A stretch of DNA of 64,000 bases from Dickeya undicola. GTDB lineage: Bacteria > Pseudomonadota > Gammaproteobacteria > Enterobacterales > Enterobacteriaceae. The stretch lies in contig NZ_JSYG01000022.1 of assembly GCF_000784735.1 (NCBI RefSeq), positions 62,001-126,000 of the forward strand. The letters are read 5' to 3'. The notes beneath the pieces are model-generated. The model had not been told where the DNA came from, made no database searches, and saw nothing but the letters and a program-made list of their open reading frames with translations. This document shows positions 39,886-49,347 of the stretch, piece after piece; within the stretch, counting starts at the first letter, position 1; every line of letters starts with the position of its first letter. The position numbers were made by a program, and so were the translations under genes.

Positions 39886-41007
39886 ATGAAAAAGTGGTTG
39901 TGTGCCGTTGGCATGGCGTTAGGGCTGGTTTCGGCTGTTCGGGCGGCCCCGATTGTGGTGGAAGACGTTAGTGGCAGAAAAGTTGAGATCAAGTCTGAAG
40001 TAAAGCGCGTGATTCTGGGGGAGGGGCGGCAGATTTATCTGCTGGCAGCGTTTGATACCGATGCACCGTTCCAGCGCGTGGTCGGCTGGCGTGACGACTT
40101 GCCGAAAGCCGACTATGACGGCTATCTGGCTTATGAACATAAATACCCGCAGATTAAACAATTGCCGACCTTCGGTGGTGCCAAAGACGGCACCTTCAAC
40201 GTTGAGCAGGCGGTGAAGCTGAAGCCGGATTTGGTGCTGATGAATCTGGAAGCGAAAGCCGCTACCGATGAAGCCAAACTGATTGAAAAGCTCAGTGGTC
40301 TGGGCATTCCGGTGGTGTTTATCGATTTCCGTGAAAAGCCGTTTGAAAACGCCGAGAAAAGCATTCGTATCATGGGCCAACTGCTGGGCAAACCGGCACG
40401 TGCTGAAGAGATCGTTCAGTTCCGCCGTCAGCAGATTGATATCGTGACCGAGCGCCTGAAGAACTATCAGGGGCCGCGTCCGAAGGTGATGATCGACCGC
40501 GCCGGTGGCTATGACGAAGAGTGCTGCATGTCATTCGGCAATGAAAACTTTGGGAAAATGGTGGAAGCTGCGGGCGGCATCAATATCGCCAAGGGCATTA
40601 TTCCTGGCACTTTCGGCACCCTGAACCCGGAGCAGATCATCAGTGCACGTCCGGATGTGGTTATCGTCACCGGTGCCAACTGGAAGAACTACAACACCGC
40701 TAACGGCTGGGTTGGTGTCGGGCCAGGGGCTGACCAGCAACAGGCGTTGCAGCGCTTGCAGAAGCTGATGGAACGCTCTGCATTTAAAACGCTGCCGGTT
40801 GCCACCAACGGTAATGCACATGCCATCTGGCATCAGTTCTATGACAGCCCGTATCAGTTTGTAGCGATTCAGGTGATGGCGAAGTGGCTGCACCCGGACT
40901 TGTTTAAAGATATCGATCCGGATGCCACTTTCCGTACCTTCCATGAGAAATTCCTGCCGTTACCGTACCAGCCGGGTTACTGGGTGACGTTGCCAGCGAA
41001 ATCCTGA
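39886..41007 (+). CDS. Periplasmic iron-siderophore binding protein, solo copy
   Basis: Cluster of the FepB/BtuF type (periplasmic binding protein, two lobes joined by one helix), 373 residues with a signal peptide ending VRAA (about 21). Body signatures include VERVIL-like VKRVILGEGRQIYL, KPDLVLMN and the ARPDVVIVTG strand. An unusual vicinal Cys pair (DEECCMSFG) recurs in the other binding protein of this locus. It has its own Fur box and converges on the permease operon, so it may feed the same permease with a different ligand. The ligand is unknown. Confidence 0.88.
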   Translation: MKKWLCAVGMALGLVSAVRAAPIVVEDVSGRKVEIKSEVKRVILGEGRQIYLLAAFDTDAPFQRVVGWRDDLPKADYDGYLAYEHKYPQIKQLPTFGGAKDGTFNVEQAVKLKPDLVLMNLEAKAATDEAKLIEKLSGLGIPVVFIDFREKPFENAEKSIRIMGQLLGKPARAEEIVQFRRQQIDIVTERLKNYQGPRPKVMIDRAGGYDEECCMSFGNENFGKMVEAAGGINIAKGIIPGTFGTLNPEQIISARPDVVIVTGANWKNYNTANGWVGVGPGADQQQALQRLQKLMERSAFKTLPVATNGNAHAIWHQFYDSPYQFVAIQVMAKWLHPDLFKDIDPDATFRTFHEKFLPLPYQPGYWVTLPAKS

Positions 41008-41088
41008 GCTGTGATGCCGCCGCCTTCATCGGGCGGATGATGGCGACAGAACGGCAATCAGTCAATGTGAAGAAAGAACGTAAATAAC

Positions 41089-41125
41089 AAAACGCCCCGA
41101 TCATCTGCATGGTCGGGGCGTTTTT
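41089..41125. terminator. Bidirectional terminator between binding protein and ABC operon
   Basis: Perfect stem AAAACGCCCCGA/TCGGGGCGTTTT with a 12-base loop and A/T runs on both sides, serving the convergent transcripts. Confidence 0.93.
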
Positions 41126-41140
41126 CGTGTGTTGCGTGGT

Positions 41141-41932
41141 TTACAGCGTCGGTTCAGCAACCAGTCCGTCAATCATCACCTGCGGAATACCGCGGGAACA
41201 GCGCTCGATACGGCCACGAACCCCGTACACCTGCGCCAGGCTCTCTTCACTGATTACTTCGGCCGGTTCACCGTCAGCAATCAGCTTGCCGTCTTTGAGC
41301 ATCAGCACGTGATCGCCATGACGCAACGCGATATTGATGTCATGTACCACCACTACTGTCACGATATTGCGCTTGCGGGTTTCCTGACGAACCAGATCCA
41401 TCACGTGGAACTGGTAGTTGAGGTCGAGCGCGCTGAGCGGTTCATCCAGCAATAGTAGCGAAGGCTGGCGGATAAGCGATTGTGCCAACCCGACCAGCTG
41501 TTTCTGACCGCCGGAAAGCTGGTCCAGATAGCTCATCGCCAGATGCGAAATGCCTAACTGCCTGAGCAGTGTCAACACCTCGTCTTCGCTGCTGCTGTGG
41601 TACAACCCACCGGATGCGCGCTGGGCGACAATAATCGACTCCAGTACATGTAGATGCACGCCAGCAGGCAGTGATTGCGGCAGATACACCACTTTTTCCG
41701 CCCGTTTGGTGAACGGTAACTGCATCAGGTTGACATCGTCCAGCAGCAAGTCACCTTGTGCTTGCCCCAGCCCGGCCAGTGCGCGTAACAGCGTCGATTT
41801 GCCGCTGCCATTCGGCCCCAACAGCACGGTGATTCTGCCACGTGGTAGCAGGGGAACCGACAAATCGTTAATGATGGTCCGTTTGGGGTAGCCTGCTGAA
41901 AAATGAGAAATCGCCAGCCCGTTGTGACTCAT
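41141..41932 (-). CDS. Iron-siderophore ABC transporter ATPase
   Basis: FecE/FepC-type ATPase, 263 residues: Walker A GPNGSGKSTLL, signature LSGGQKQLVGLA, Walker B LLLLDEPLSALD, H-loop VVHDIN. Last gene of a three-gene leftward operon; its ATG overlaps the permease stop (ATGA). Confidence 0.95.
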   Translation of the reverse strand: MSHNGLAISHFSAGYPKRTIINDLSVPLLPRGRITVLLGPNGSGKSTLLRALAGLGQAQGDLLLDDVNLMQLPFTKRAEKVVYLPQSLPAGVHLHVLESIIVAQRASGGLYHSSSEDEVLTLLRQLGISHLAMSYLDQLSGGQKQLVGLAQSLIRQPSLLLLDEPLSALDLNYQFHVMDLVRQETRKRNIVTVVVVHDINIALRHGDHVLMLKDGKLIADGEPAEVISEESLAQVYGVRGRIERCSRGIPQVMIDGLVAEPTL

Positions 41933-43011
41933 ACGTTCCCCCGGTTACGCAGAATGATGCTGAGGAAGAAAGGAACCCCGACCAGTGAAGTGACAATCCC
42001 TACCGGAATGATGACGCCTGGCAGCAGGTTTTTAGAGACAACAGAAGCCAGCGACAGCACCAGTGCGCCGGTCAGGGCGCTGGCTGGCAGATAGAAGCGG
42101 TGATCTTCACCAAAAGTCATGCGAGCAATATGCGGTGCTACCAGACCGATAAAACCAATCGGCCCAACGAACGCGACCGACAGTGCCGACAGAAAGCTGA
42201 TGCGCAGCAGCGTGGCCAGCCGCAGGCGGCGCACGTTGATGCCGAAACTGATGGCGCGATCTTCTCCCAAACGCAATGCGGTCAGCTTCCATGAACTCAT
42301 CATGGATAGCGGCATTACGATGACAAGCACCGTCAGCAGAATAGCGAGTTTTTCCCAGGATGAACGCGCCAGGCTACCCATGGTCCAGAACACCAGCCCC
42401 TGTAACGTGTCTTCATTGGCGACAAATTGCAGGATAGACACCAGTGCGTTAAAGGTGAACACCAGCGCGATCCCGAACAATACCACGCCGGATGTTGCCA
42501 CCTTGGTCCAGCGGGTAATACCGTCGAGCAGCAGCGCTGCCAGCAGGGCGAACAAGAAGGCATTGGCGGAAATGAACCACTGCGCTGGAATGCCCGGAAT
42601 ACCGATCCCCAATACGATCGCCAACGCTGCGCCGAATGCTGCTGCGGAAGACACGCCCAGAGTGAACGGACTCGCCAGCGGGTTGTTCAGGATGGTTTGC
42701 ATCTCTGCCCCTGCCAGCCCCAACGCCAGGCCTACCACCACCGCCATCAGCGCATACGGCAGGCGAATGTCCCAGACGATGACACGACTACCGGCGTCTG
42801 CGCTGGCAGGGTCGGTTAGCGTTTGCCACAGTACATCCAACGGCAGACCGGATGGGCCGAGCATAAAGTCCAGCAACAAGGAGGCGACAATCGCTACGGC
42901 CAGTACGGTCATCAGCATCAACCGGTGACGGATAATATGCCGATAATGGGTTATCGCACTGTTTTCAGCCGTGCTGGCACGGCTGATAGGAGATTCGGTA
43001 GTTACACTCAT
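41929..43011 (-). CDS. Iron-siderophore ABC transporter permease (FecCD family)
   Basis: Inner-membrane permease of 360 residues with about ten segments. A cytoplasmic N-terminus precedes the first segment (LMLMTVLAVAIVASLLLDF); the family signature GLVAPHIARMTFGEDHR is near residue 300. A single permease gene implies a homodimer. It starts 3 bases after the upstream binding-protein gene. Confidence 0.95.
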   Translation of the reverse strand: MSVTTESPISRASTAENSAITHYRHIIRHRLMLMTVLAVAIVASLLLDFMLGPSGLPLDVLWQTLTDPASADAGSRVIVWDIRLPYALMAVVVGLALGLAGAEMQTILNNPLASPFTLGVSSAAAFGAALAIVLGIGIPGIPAQWFISANAFLFALLAALLLDGITRWTKVATSGVVLFGIALVFTFNALVSILQFVANEDTLQGLVFWTMGSLARSSWEKLAILLTVLVIVMPLSMMSSWKLTALRLGEDRAISFGINVRRLRLATLLRISFLSALSVAFVGPIGFIGLVAPHIARMTFGEDHRFYLPASALTGALVLSLASVVSKNLLPGVIIPVGIVTSLVGVPFFLSIILRNRGNV

Positions 43012-43014
43012 GAA

Positions 43015-44154
43015 TTACTCGGCCAGTTTACGGGCGAACACAAAATCGTTGTCAGGCAGGGTGGTGAAATGGCGAACGATATAGTGATAGGTATCGTCCG
43101 GGTTCAGCGAGCTGAACTGTTTCGGGTACACCGCTTTTGCCAGATATTCCATGCCGACGATGTTATACGGATGGTTATAGAAGTGGTGGTATACCCCATA
43201 AACCTGACCGGCTTTAATCGCAGGAACCTGGTCAATACCCGCGCGGCTCAACAGTGCTTTGGCTTTGTTCTGAATATCGCTGTCGTTAGCACCATAACCG
43301 AACGGCAGGATCTTGCTGGTGCCATTACCGCGTTTGGAGCCGGTCATGATGTAAGTATCCGGTTTTTCGCTGATCACTTTTTCCAGTGAGACAAAACCAG
43401 AGGCTCCCGGCAACAGCCCAGAACCGATGTTCTTCGCGCCGATGGCTTCCAGCAGCCCGCCCCAACCGTTGTGCGCATGGGTGAAGCAGCAGGCATCGGT
43501 GTTACCGGCGATAGGTTCAATAAAGACGGTCGGTTTGGTGGTAATGCCTGCGATCACCTTCTGGAGGCCATCAAAATGCTGGCGATAAAAATCGGTGTAG
43601 GCTTTGGCGTTGTCTTCACGGTTCAACACTTTGCCAAGTAAATCGACGCTGGGCGCGGTGTTTTTGGCCGGATTGAGCTCATAATCCACAAACACCAGCG
43701 GAATGTGCAGCGCGTTCAGCTTGCTAATCACGCCATTTTCCATCAACGCCGGTTTGGCGCGCAGTTGGGCAATCATCAGGTCTGGTTTTTTGGCTAGAAT
43801 ACTTTCCAGCTCTACGTCGCCTTTGTCGCTAAAACCCATGTCGAGAATGCTTTCAGACTGTGGCCATTTTCCTTTCAACAAGTCCCAGGTCGCGGTGTCC
43901 TGTTTTTTCGGCAAATTGTTCCAGGCGACCAGACGGTTAAATGGATTGTCGCGGTCCAGCAATGCCATCGCCAGAATATCGCGGCCGTCCTGTAGCACAA
44001 TGCGCTGGGGTTCCTGCTTGATGGTAACGCTTTGTCCATCAATGTCAGTCACGGTGAGGGGATACTGGGTAGCAAAACTGGTAAAGGAGGTGGTCAGCGT
44101 GGTAGCCAACAAAAGGTGACGCCATGATTTCTTTAACATGATTCTTCCTGTCAT
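43015..44154 (-). CDS. Iron-siderophore periplasmic binding protein, operon copy
   Basis: Binding protein of 379 residues with a signal peptide (about 8-28, ending SFA). It shares fold and several features with the plus-strand binding protein (VTDIDGQSVTIKQEPQRIVL, KPDLMIAQ, a DACCFTHAHNG vicinal Cys pair, HHFYNHPYN near the end), but identity looks low, so the two are old paralogues. First gene of the operon, behind a Fur-like site. No TonB-dependent receptor is next to it. Confidence 0.9.
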   Translation of the reverse strand: MTGRIMLKKSWRHLLLATTLTTSFTSFATQYPLTVTDIDGQSVTIKQEPQRIVLQDGRDILAMALLDRDNPFNRLVAWNNLPKKQDTATWDLLKGKWPQSESILDMGFSDKGDVELESILAKKPDLMIAQLRAKPALMENGVISKLNALHIPLVFVDYELNPAKNTAPSVDLLGKVLNREDNAKAYTDFYRQHFDGLQKVIAGITTKPTVFIEPIAGNTDACCFTHAHNGWGGLLEAIGAKNIGSGLLPGASGFVSLEKVISEKPDTYIMTGSKRGNGTSKILPFGYGANDSDIQNKAKALLSRAGIDQVPAIKAGQVYGVYHHFYNHPYNIVGMEYLAKAVYPKQFSSLNPDDTYHYIVRHFTTLPDNDFVFARKLAE

Positions 44155-44195
44155 GAACTACTGCCCGTCAGGGATAATCCCTGATGTAAATGAAT

Positions 44196-44214
44196 GAGTT
44201 TAATAATTATTATC
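44196..44214 (-). promoter_or_regulatory. Fur-like site of the ABC operon
   Basis: On the minus strand GATAATAATTATTAAACTC, about 13/19 to the Fur consensus, 42 bases before the first gene. Weaker than the Fur box of the convergent gene but well placed. Confidence 0.6.
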
Positions 44215-44301
44215 ATATAAGATTAAACTTTTACTCAACAGGGCTGAGTTGTAAAGAAAAATAATAGCGGGGCATGTCTGGCGACATGCCCACAGGAAGG
44301 A

Positions 44302-45105
44302 TTAGCGCTTCAGTGCGTCGCTCAGTTGCTCACGGATGGTCGACAGCAGGGATTTCACTACACGCGGGTTACCAGCAACGATATTACCGGAAGCGAAGTG
44401 GTTGTGGCCGCCGATGAAGTCGGTAATGATGCCGCCTGCTTCACGTACCAGCAATTCGCCACCCGCGAAGTCCCACGGCTTCAGGCCGATTTCAAAGAAC
44501 CCGTCCACACGACCGGCCGCGACATAAGCCAGATCGAGCGCCGCAGAGCCGGTACGGCGGAAGTCGGCACACTGGCCGAACAGTGCTTCCAGTACGCGCA
44601 GGTAGCTGGCGCTGTGCTGTTTGTGTTTGAACGGGAAACCGGTCGCAAGAATCGTGCCGTCCAGATCGCGGGCGTTACTGCCACGCAGACGGTAACCGTT
44701 TAACTGAGCGCCCTGACCGCGGGTGGCGGTGAACAGCTCGTTACGCATCGGATCGTAAACCACGGCCACTTCGGTGCGGCCTTTGACACGAACAGCGATG
44801 GAAACAGCAAAATGGGGGAGACGTTTGATAAAGTTGGTGGTGCCATCCAGGGGATCGATAATCCATTGCACATCCTGATCTTCACCAACCAGTTCACCAC
44901 ATTCTTCACCAATGATGGTGTGCTGCGGATAGGCTTTGCGGATAACCTCAATAATCAGGCGTTCTGCATCACGGTCAACGTTGGTGACAAAATCGTTACT
45001 GCCTTTCTGGCTAGCCTCAACGGCGTCAGGCGTTTCATAGTTTTTAGCTATCAGGTTGCCGCCTTTGCGCGCTGCGCGCACGGCGATGTTAAGCATCGGA
45101 TGCAT
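44302..45105 (-). CDS. suhB: Inositol-1-monophosphatase SuhB
   Basis: Mg-dependent phosphatase of inositol-1-phosphate that also acts as an rRNA transcription antitermination factor in E. coli. The ATG giving MHPMLNIAVRAARKGG yields 267 residues, the E. coli length; a longer frame upstream is not needed. Metal-binding motifs EECGE, WIIDPLDGTTNF and WDFAGGELLVREAGG are present. Divergent from trmJ, as in E. coli. Confidence 0.97.
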   Translation of the reverse strand: MHPMLNIAVRAARKGGNLIAKNYETPDAVEASQKGSNDFVTNVDRDAERLIIEVIRKAYPQHTIIGEECGELVGEDQDVQWIIDPLDGTTNFIKRLPHFAVSIAVRVKGRTEVAVVYDPMRNELFTATRGQGAQLNGYRLRGSNARDLDGTILATGFPFKHKQHSASYLRVLEALFGQCADFRRTGSAALDLAYVAAGRVDGFFEIGLKPWDFAGGELLVREAGGIITDFIGGHNHFASGNIVAGNPRVVKSLLSTIREQLSDALKR

Positions 45106-45231
45106 GGTATCGTCCACAAGAATGTTAAAGAACAGAAAACGGCGCGAAGTATAGCAGATAGCAGGAGAAAGAGAAAACAGAGAAGTTTGTGTTAACATAC
45201 GCCTGTTTTCGTTTCATATGACAGAGTCCGC

Positions 45232-45981
45232 ATGTTACAGAATATACGCATTGTGCTGGTGGAAACTTCACATACCGGCAATATGGGGTCAACGGCCAGG
45301 GCGATGAAAACCATGGGCTTGACCAATCTCTGGCTGGTCAATCCACTCGTCAAGCCTGACTCACAGGCCATTTCGTTGTCTGCTGGTGCCAGTGATGTCA
45401 TCGGCAACGCTACCATTGTTGATTCTCTCGATCAGGCGCTGGAAGGCTGTGGCCTGGTGGTAGGCACCAGCGCCCGTTCCCGTACCTTGCCCTGGCCAAT
45501 GCTGGAGCCGCGTGAATGCGGTGTGCGCAGTGTTCAGGAAGCGCAGCGCGCGCCGGTGGCGATAGTGTTTGGTCGCGAGCGGGTGGGGCTGACGAATGAG
45601 GAATTGCAAAAATGCCACTACCATGTGGCGATCCCCGCTAATCCGGAGTACAGCTCGCTCAATCTGGCGATGGCGGTACAGATTTTATCCTATGAAGTTC
45701 GTGTCGCCTGGTTGGATCGACAACAACAGGGCGAGCCGACGCATGAAGAGAGTCCATACCCGCTGGCGGATGATTTGGAGCGTTTTTACCAGCATCTGGA
45801 AGAAACATTGCTGCACACCGGTTTCATTCGCCAGGCGCATCAGGGGCAGGTAATGAACAAACTACGCCGGTTGTTTACCCGAGCCCGTCCGGAAAATCAG
45901 GAACTCAATATTCTGCGTGGCATCCTGAGTGCGATCACCAAGACCGCCTCGTCGACGGACAAGCCGCAAGACAATAGTTGA
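45232..45981 (+). CDS. trmJ: tRNA (cytidine/uridine-32-2'-O)-methyltransferase TrmJ
   Basis: SPOUT-class methyltransferase modifying the ribose at position 32 in several tRNAs. The 249 residues show the knotted core: [36 protein letters not shown] and [19 protein letters not shown], with a helical C-terminal extension. It precedes iscR in the usual order, with 145 bases of iscR control region between. Confidence 0.96.
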   Translation: MLQNIRIVLVETSHTGNMGSTARAMKTMGLTNLWLVNPLVKPDSQAISLSAGASDVIGNATIVDSLDQALEGCGLVVGTSARSRTLPWPMLEPRECGVRSVQEAQRAPVAIVFGRERVGLTNEELQKCHYHVAIPANPEYSSLNLAMAVQILSYEVRVAWLDRQQQGEPTHEESPYPLADDLERFYQHLEETLLHTGFIRQAHQGQVMNKLRRLFTRARPENQELNILRGILSAITKTASSTDKPQDNS

Positions 45982-45993
45982 GGTAGTAAGACA

Positions 45994-46043
45994 ATAGTTG
46001 AGTTATTTACTCGGTTAAATAGTTGACTGAAACACTCGGGAAT
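45994..46043 (+). promoter_or_regulatory. Tandem IscR type 1 sites upstream of iscR
   Basis: Two abutting 25-bp matches to the type 1 motif (ATASYYGACTRWWWYAGTCRRSTAT): 45994-46018 (weaker) and 46019-46043 (about 23 of 25 positions). They are 85-135 bases before iscR, like the E. coli IscR A/B sites. [2Fe-2S]-IscR bound here would repress the operon. A third partial site may overlap the promoter near 46068. Confidence 0.8.
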
Positions 46044-46126
46044 GTCAGACTCATGACTGTGCTATGTATGATTGACTCATAATACCTGTCTTAATAATAC
46101 ATGTTTATCTTACGGATACCATTAAC

Positions 46127-46621
46127 ATGAGACTGACATCTAAAGGCCGCTACGCCGTTACCGCCATGCTTGATGTGGCGCTGCATTCAAAAGAAGGCCC
46201 GGTTCCACTGGCTGACATCTCTGAACGTCAGGGAATTTCACTTTCTTATCTGGAACAGCTGTTTTCTCGCCTGCGTAAACATGGGCTGGTTGCCAGCGTG
46301 CGTGGTCCGGGCGGCGGCTATTTGTTAGGTAAAGATGCCGCTGAAATCGCTGTCGGTTCGGTCATCTCCGCCGTGGATGAATCCGTGGATGCTACCCGCT
46401 GCCAGGGGAAAGAAGGGTGTCAGGGCGGCGATCGCTGTCTGACCCATACGCTGTGGCGCGATCTGAGCGACCGCATCAGCGAGTTTCTCAACAACATCAC
46501 CCTGGATGAGCTGGTTAATAACAAAGAGATTCTGGACGTCGCGGATCGTCAGGATGCTGACGTGCGTCGTACCGCCAACGGACGCATACAAGAAACCATT
46601 AACGTCAACTTGCGTGCCTGA
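46127..46621 (+). CDS. iscR: Fe-S cluster-sensing regulator IscR
   Basis: Rrf2-family repressor of the isc operon that carries a [2Fe-2S] cluster when clusters are abundant, and binds other sites as apo-protein. The 164 residues have an N-terminal winged helix ([40 protein letters not shown]) and cluster ligands in [16 protein letters not shown]. First gene of iscRSUA-hscBA-fdx-iscX. Confidence 0.99.
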   Translation: MRLTSKGRYAVTAMLDVALHSKEGPVPLADISERQGISLSYLEQLFSRLRKHGLVASVRGPGGGYLLGKDAAEIAVGSVISAVDESVDATRCQGKEGCQGGDRCLTHTLWRDLSDRISEFLNNITLDELVNNKEILDVADRQDADVRRTANGRIQETINVNLRA

Positions 46622-46676
46622 AAAAAAGAACAAAACGCCTTGAACGTTTTGAAGTGATGTACGGAGTTTAAGAGCA

Positions 46677-47891
46677 ATGAAGTTACCGATTTATCTGGAT
46701 TATTCCGCCACGACGCCGGTCGACCCGCGCGTGGCTGAAAAAATGATGCAGTTTCTGACCCTGGACGGCACGTTCGGCAACCCGGCCTCCCGCTCCCACC
46801 GTTTTGGTTGGCAGGCGGAAGAGGCAGTGGATATCGCACGTAACCAGATTGCCGAACTGGTCGGCGCGGATCCGCGTGAGATCGTTTTTACTTCCGGTGC
46901 CACCGAGTCCGATAACCTGGCTATCAAGGGTGCAGCGAACTTCTACCAGAAGAAAGGCAAGCACATCATCACCAGCAAAACGGAACACAAAGCCGTGCTG
47001 GATACCTGCCGTCAGTTGGAGCGCGAAGGGTTTGAAGTGACTTACCTGGCGCCGCAGCGTAACGGCATCATCGACCTGAAAGAGCTGGAAGCCGCCATGC
47101 GCGATGACACCATTGTGGTGTCCATTATGCATGTGAACAACGAAATCGGCGTGGTGCAGGATATCGCGGCCATCGGCGAAATGTGCCGTAGCCGTGGCAT
47201 CATTTTCCATGTCGATGCGACCCAGAGCGTAGGCAAACTGCCGATTGACCTCAGCCAGCTGAAAGTTGACCTGATGTCCTTCTCCGGCCACAAGATTTAC
47301 GGTCCGAAAGGGATTGGTGCGCTGTATGTGCGCCGCAAGCCGCGTGTGCGCATCGAAGCGCAGATGCATGGCGGTGGTCATGAGCGTGGTATGCGTTCTG
47401 GCACCCTGCCGGTGCACCAGATCGTGGGCATGGGCGAAGCCTACCGTATCGCCAAAGAAGAAATGGCGGAAGAAGCAGCACGTCTGCGCAGCCTGCGTGA
47501 TCGCCTGTGGAACGGTATCAACGATATCGAAGAAGTGTACCTGAACGGTGACCTGGAACAGGGCGCGCCGAATATCCTGAACGTCAGCTTCAACTATGTG
47601 GAAGGCGAGTCGCTGATCATGGCGTTGAAAGATCTGGCGGTATCTTCTGGTTCGGCCTGTACGTCGGCCAGCCTGGAGCCTTCTTATGTGCTGCGCGCGC
47701 TGGGAATGAACGATGAGCTGGCACACAGTTCCATTCGTTTCTCACTGGGTCGCTTCACTACCGAAGAAGAAATTGACTACACCATCGATCTGGTTCGTAA
47801 ATCCATCGGCCGCCTGCGCGACTTGTCCCCACTGTGGGAAATGTTCAAGCAGGGCGTGGATATCGGCAGCATCGAATGGGCGCATCATTAA
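46677..47891 (+). CDS. iscS: Cysteine desulfurase IscS
   Basis: PLP enzyme that takes sulfur from cysteine as an enzyme persulfide and passes it to IscU, TusA, ThiI and others. The 404 residues equal E. coli IscS; the PLP lysine is in [12 protein letters not shown] and the persulfide cysteine in [16 protein letters not shown] (about residue 328). It follows iscR by 55 bases, a region targeted by RyhB in E. coli. Confidence 0.99.
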   Translation: MKLPIYLDYSATTPVDPRVAEKMMQFLTLDGTFGNPASRSHRFGWQAEEAVDIARNQIAELVGADPREIVFTSGATESDNLAIKGAANFYQKKGKHIITSKTEHKAVLDTCRQLEREGFEVTYLAPQRNGIIDLKELEAAMRDDTIVVSIMHVNNEIGVVQDIAAIGEMCRSRGIIFHVDATQSVGKLPIDLSQLKVDLMSFSGHKIYGPKGIGALYVRRKPRVRIEAQMHGGGHERGMRSGTLPVHQIVGMGEAYRIAKEEMAEEAARLRSLRDRLWNGINDIEEVYLNGDLEQGAPNILNVSFNYVEGESLIMALKDLAVSSGSACTSASLEPSYVLRALGMNDELAHSSIRFSLGRFTTEEEIDYTIDLVRKSIGRLRDLSPLWEMFKQGVDIGSIEWAHH

Positions 47892-47915
47892 TTCGCAGGA
47901 ATCAGGACGCATATT

Positions 47916-48302
47916 ATGGCTTACAGCGAAAAAGTAATTGATCACTATGAAAACCCGCGCAACGTCGGCTCGTTTGATTCGTCGGATCCGAGCATCGGCA
48001 GCGGTATGGTTGGCGCACCGGCCTGCGGCGACGTAATGAAGCTGCAGATCAAGGTTAACGAACAGGGAATCATCGAAGATGCCCGTTTCAAAACCTACGG
48101 TTGCGGTTCTGCTATCGCCTCCAGTTCGCTGGTGACCGAGTGGGTAAAGGGCAAGAGCCTGACCGAAGCCGAATCCATTAAAAACACCCAGATTGCCGAA
48201 GAACTGGAACTGCCACCGGTGAAAATCCACTGCTCAATTTTGGCTGAAGACGCCATCAAGGCCGCCATCGCCGATTACAAGAGCAAACGCAGCGACAAAT
48301 AA
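47916..48302 (+). CDS. iscU: Fe-S cluster scaffold IscU
   Basis: Scaffold on which [2Fe-2S] clusters are assembled with IscS sulfur and Fdx electrons. The 128 residues include three ligand cysteines (GAPACGDVM, TYGCGSAIASSS, KIHCSILAED) and the HscA-binding LPPVK motif. Confidence 0.99.
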   Translation: MAYSEKVIDHYENPRNVGSFDSSDPSIGSGMVGAPACGDVMKLQIKVNEQGIIEDARFKTYGCGSAIASSSLVTEWVKGKSLTEAESIKNTQIAEELELPPVKIHCSILAEDAIKAAIADYKSKRSDK

Positions 48303-48328
48303 CGGCCAGATGAATTAGAGGTTTTGCT

Positions 48329-48652
48329 ATGTCGATTTCCCTGAGCGACAGTGCTGCGCAACGTGTCAATGCCTTTATGGTTAATCGCGGCAAAGGCATC
48401 GGCCTGCGTCTGGGTGTGAGAACATCCGGTTGTTCCGGTATGGCGTATGTGCTGGAATTTGTTGATGAATTGAACACCGATGATGTGGTGTTTGAAGACA
48501 AGGGCGTGAAGGTCATTATTGATGGTAAAAGCCTGGTCTACCTTGACGGCACCGAACTGGATTTCGTCAAGGAAGGGCTGAATGAAGGCTTCAAATTCAA
48601 TAACCCTAACGTTTCCAGCGAGTGCGGTTGCGGCGAAAGCTTTAACGTCTGA
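48329..48652 (+). CDS. iscA: A-type Fe-S carrier IscA
   Basis: Receives clusters and passes them to targets, including [4Fe-4S] proteins. The 107 residues carry the three conserved cysteines in TSGCSGMAY and SECGCGESF. Confidence 0.99.
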   Translation: MSISLSDSAAQRVNAFMVNRGKGIGLRLGVRTSGCSGMAYVLEFVDELNTDDVVFEDKGVKVIIDGKSLVYLDGTELDFVKEGLNEGFKFNNPNVSSECGCGESFNV

Positions 48653-48677
48653 CCGCCGGTCGGTCTGTTGGCCGACT

Positions 48678-48715
48678 CCCGCCGCTTTGTGTGCTCCGGC
48701 ATGTAAAGCGGCGGG
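48678..48715 (+). other. Intra-operon hairpin between iscA and hscB
   Basis: Perfect 11-bp GC-rich stem CCCGCCGCTTT/AAAGCGGCGGG with a 16-base loop, in the 97-base gap between iscA and hscB. No T-run follows, so it is not a classical terminator. It may slow 3' exonucleases or attenuate, giving different levels of the scaffold and chaperone parts of the operon. Confidence 0.8.
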
Positions 48716-48749
48716 TGCGCATTGATTGTCTGCGAACTCAGAGCACACT

Positions 48750-49268
48750 ATGGATTACTTTACTTTATTCGGGCTGCCGATTCGCTATAACGTGGATGGC
48801 AGCCTGCTTGCTTCCCGGTATCAGGATCTGCAACGCCAGTTTCATCCCGACCGCTTCGCCGCCAGCCCTGAACGTGAACGCATGATGGCGTTACAACAGG
48901 CTGCAACCATCAATAATGCCTATCAGGCACTGAAACATCCGCTGAAACGCGCGGAGTATATGTTATCTTTGCACGGTTTTGATTTAAGCAATGAGCAGCA
49001 TACGCTTCATGACACCGCATTCCTGATGGAACAGATGGAACTGCGCGAAGAGCTGGACGAGATTGAACGTCGTCCGGATGCGGAAACCGTGTTGGCGGCA
49101 TTTTCACAGCGTCTGAAAGGGATGACCCGTCAGCGCAGCGAGCAAATGCAGCGCGAGCTGGATGAGGAATCCTGGCAGGATGCGGCGGATACGGTACGTA
49201 AACTGCGCTTTTTTGATCGGCTCCAGCAGCAGGTTGAACAACTCGAAGAACAATTGCTGGAACGATAA
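48750..49268 (+). CDS. hscB: J-domain co-chaperone HscB
   Basis: Binds IscU and delivers it to HscA, stimulating ATP hydrolysis. The ATG giving [10 protein letters not shown] produces 172 residues; the frame extends 8 codons upstream but lacks a ribosome site there. The HPD motif is in FHPDRFA and the C-terminal helical IscU-binding domain follows. Confidence 0.97.
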   Translation: MDYFTLFGLPIRYNVDGSLLASRYQDLQRQFHPDRFAASPERERMMALQQAATINNAYQALKHPLKRAEYMLSLHGFDLSNEQHTLHDTAFLMEQMELREELDEIERRPDAETVLAAFSQRLKGMTRQRSEQMQRELDEESWQDAADTVRKLRFFDRLQQQVEQLEEQLLER

Positions 49269-49347
49269 GTAAAATTCAATCCGGCGGAACCGCTGTATGG
49301 CCGTATGGCTGTATCGTCGCCCGCCCGCCAATTGATGGAAGCTCAAT

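Noticed and set aside
46683-47726. 347-codon minus-strand frame across iscS
   Set aside because: Antisense shadow of iscS.
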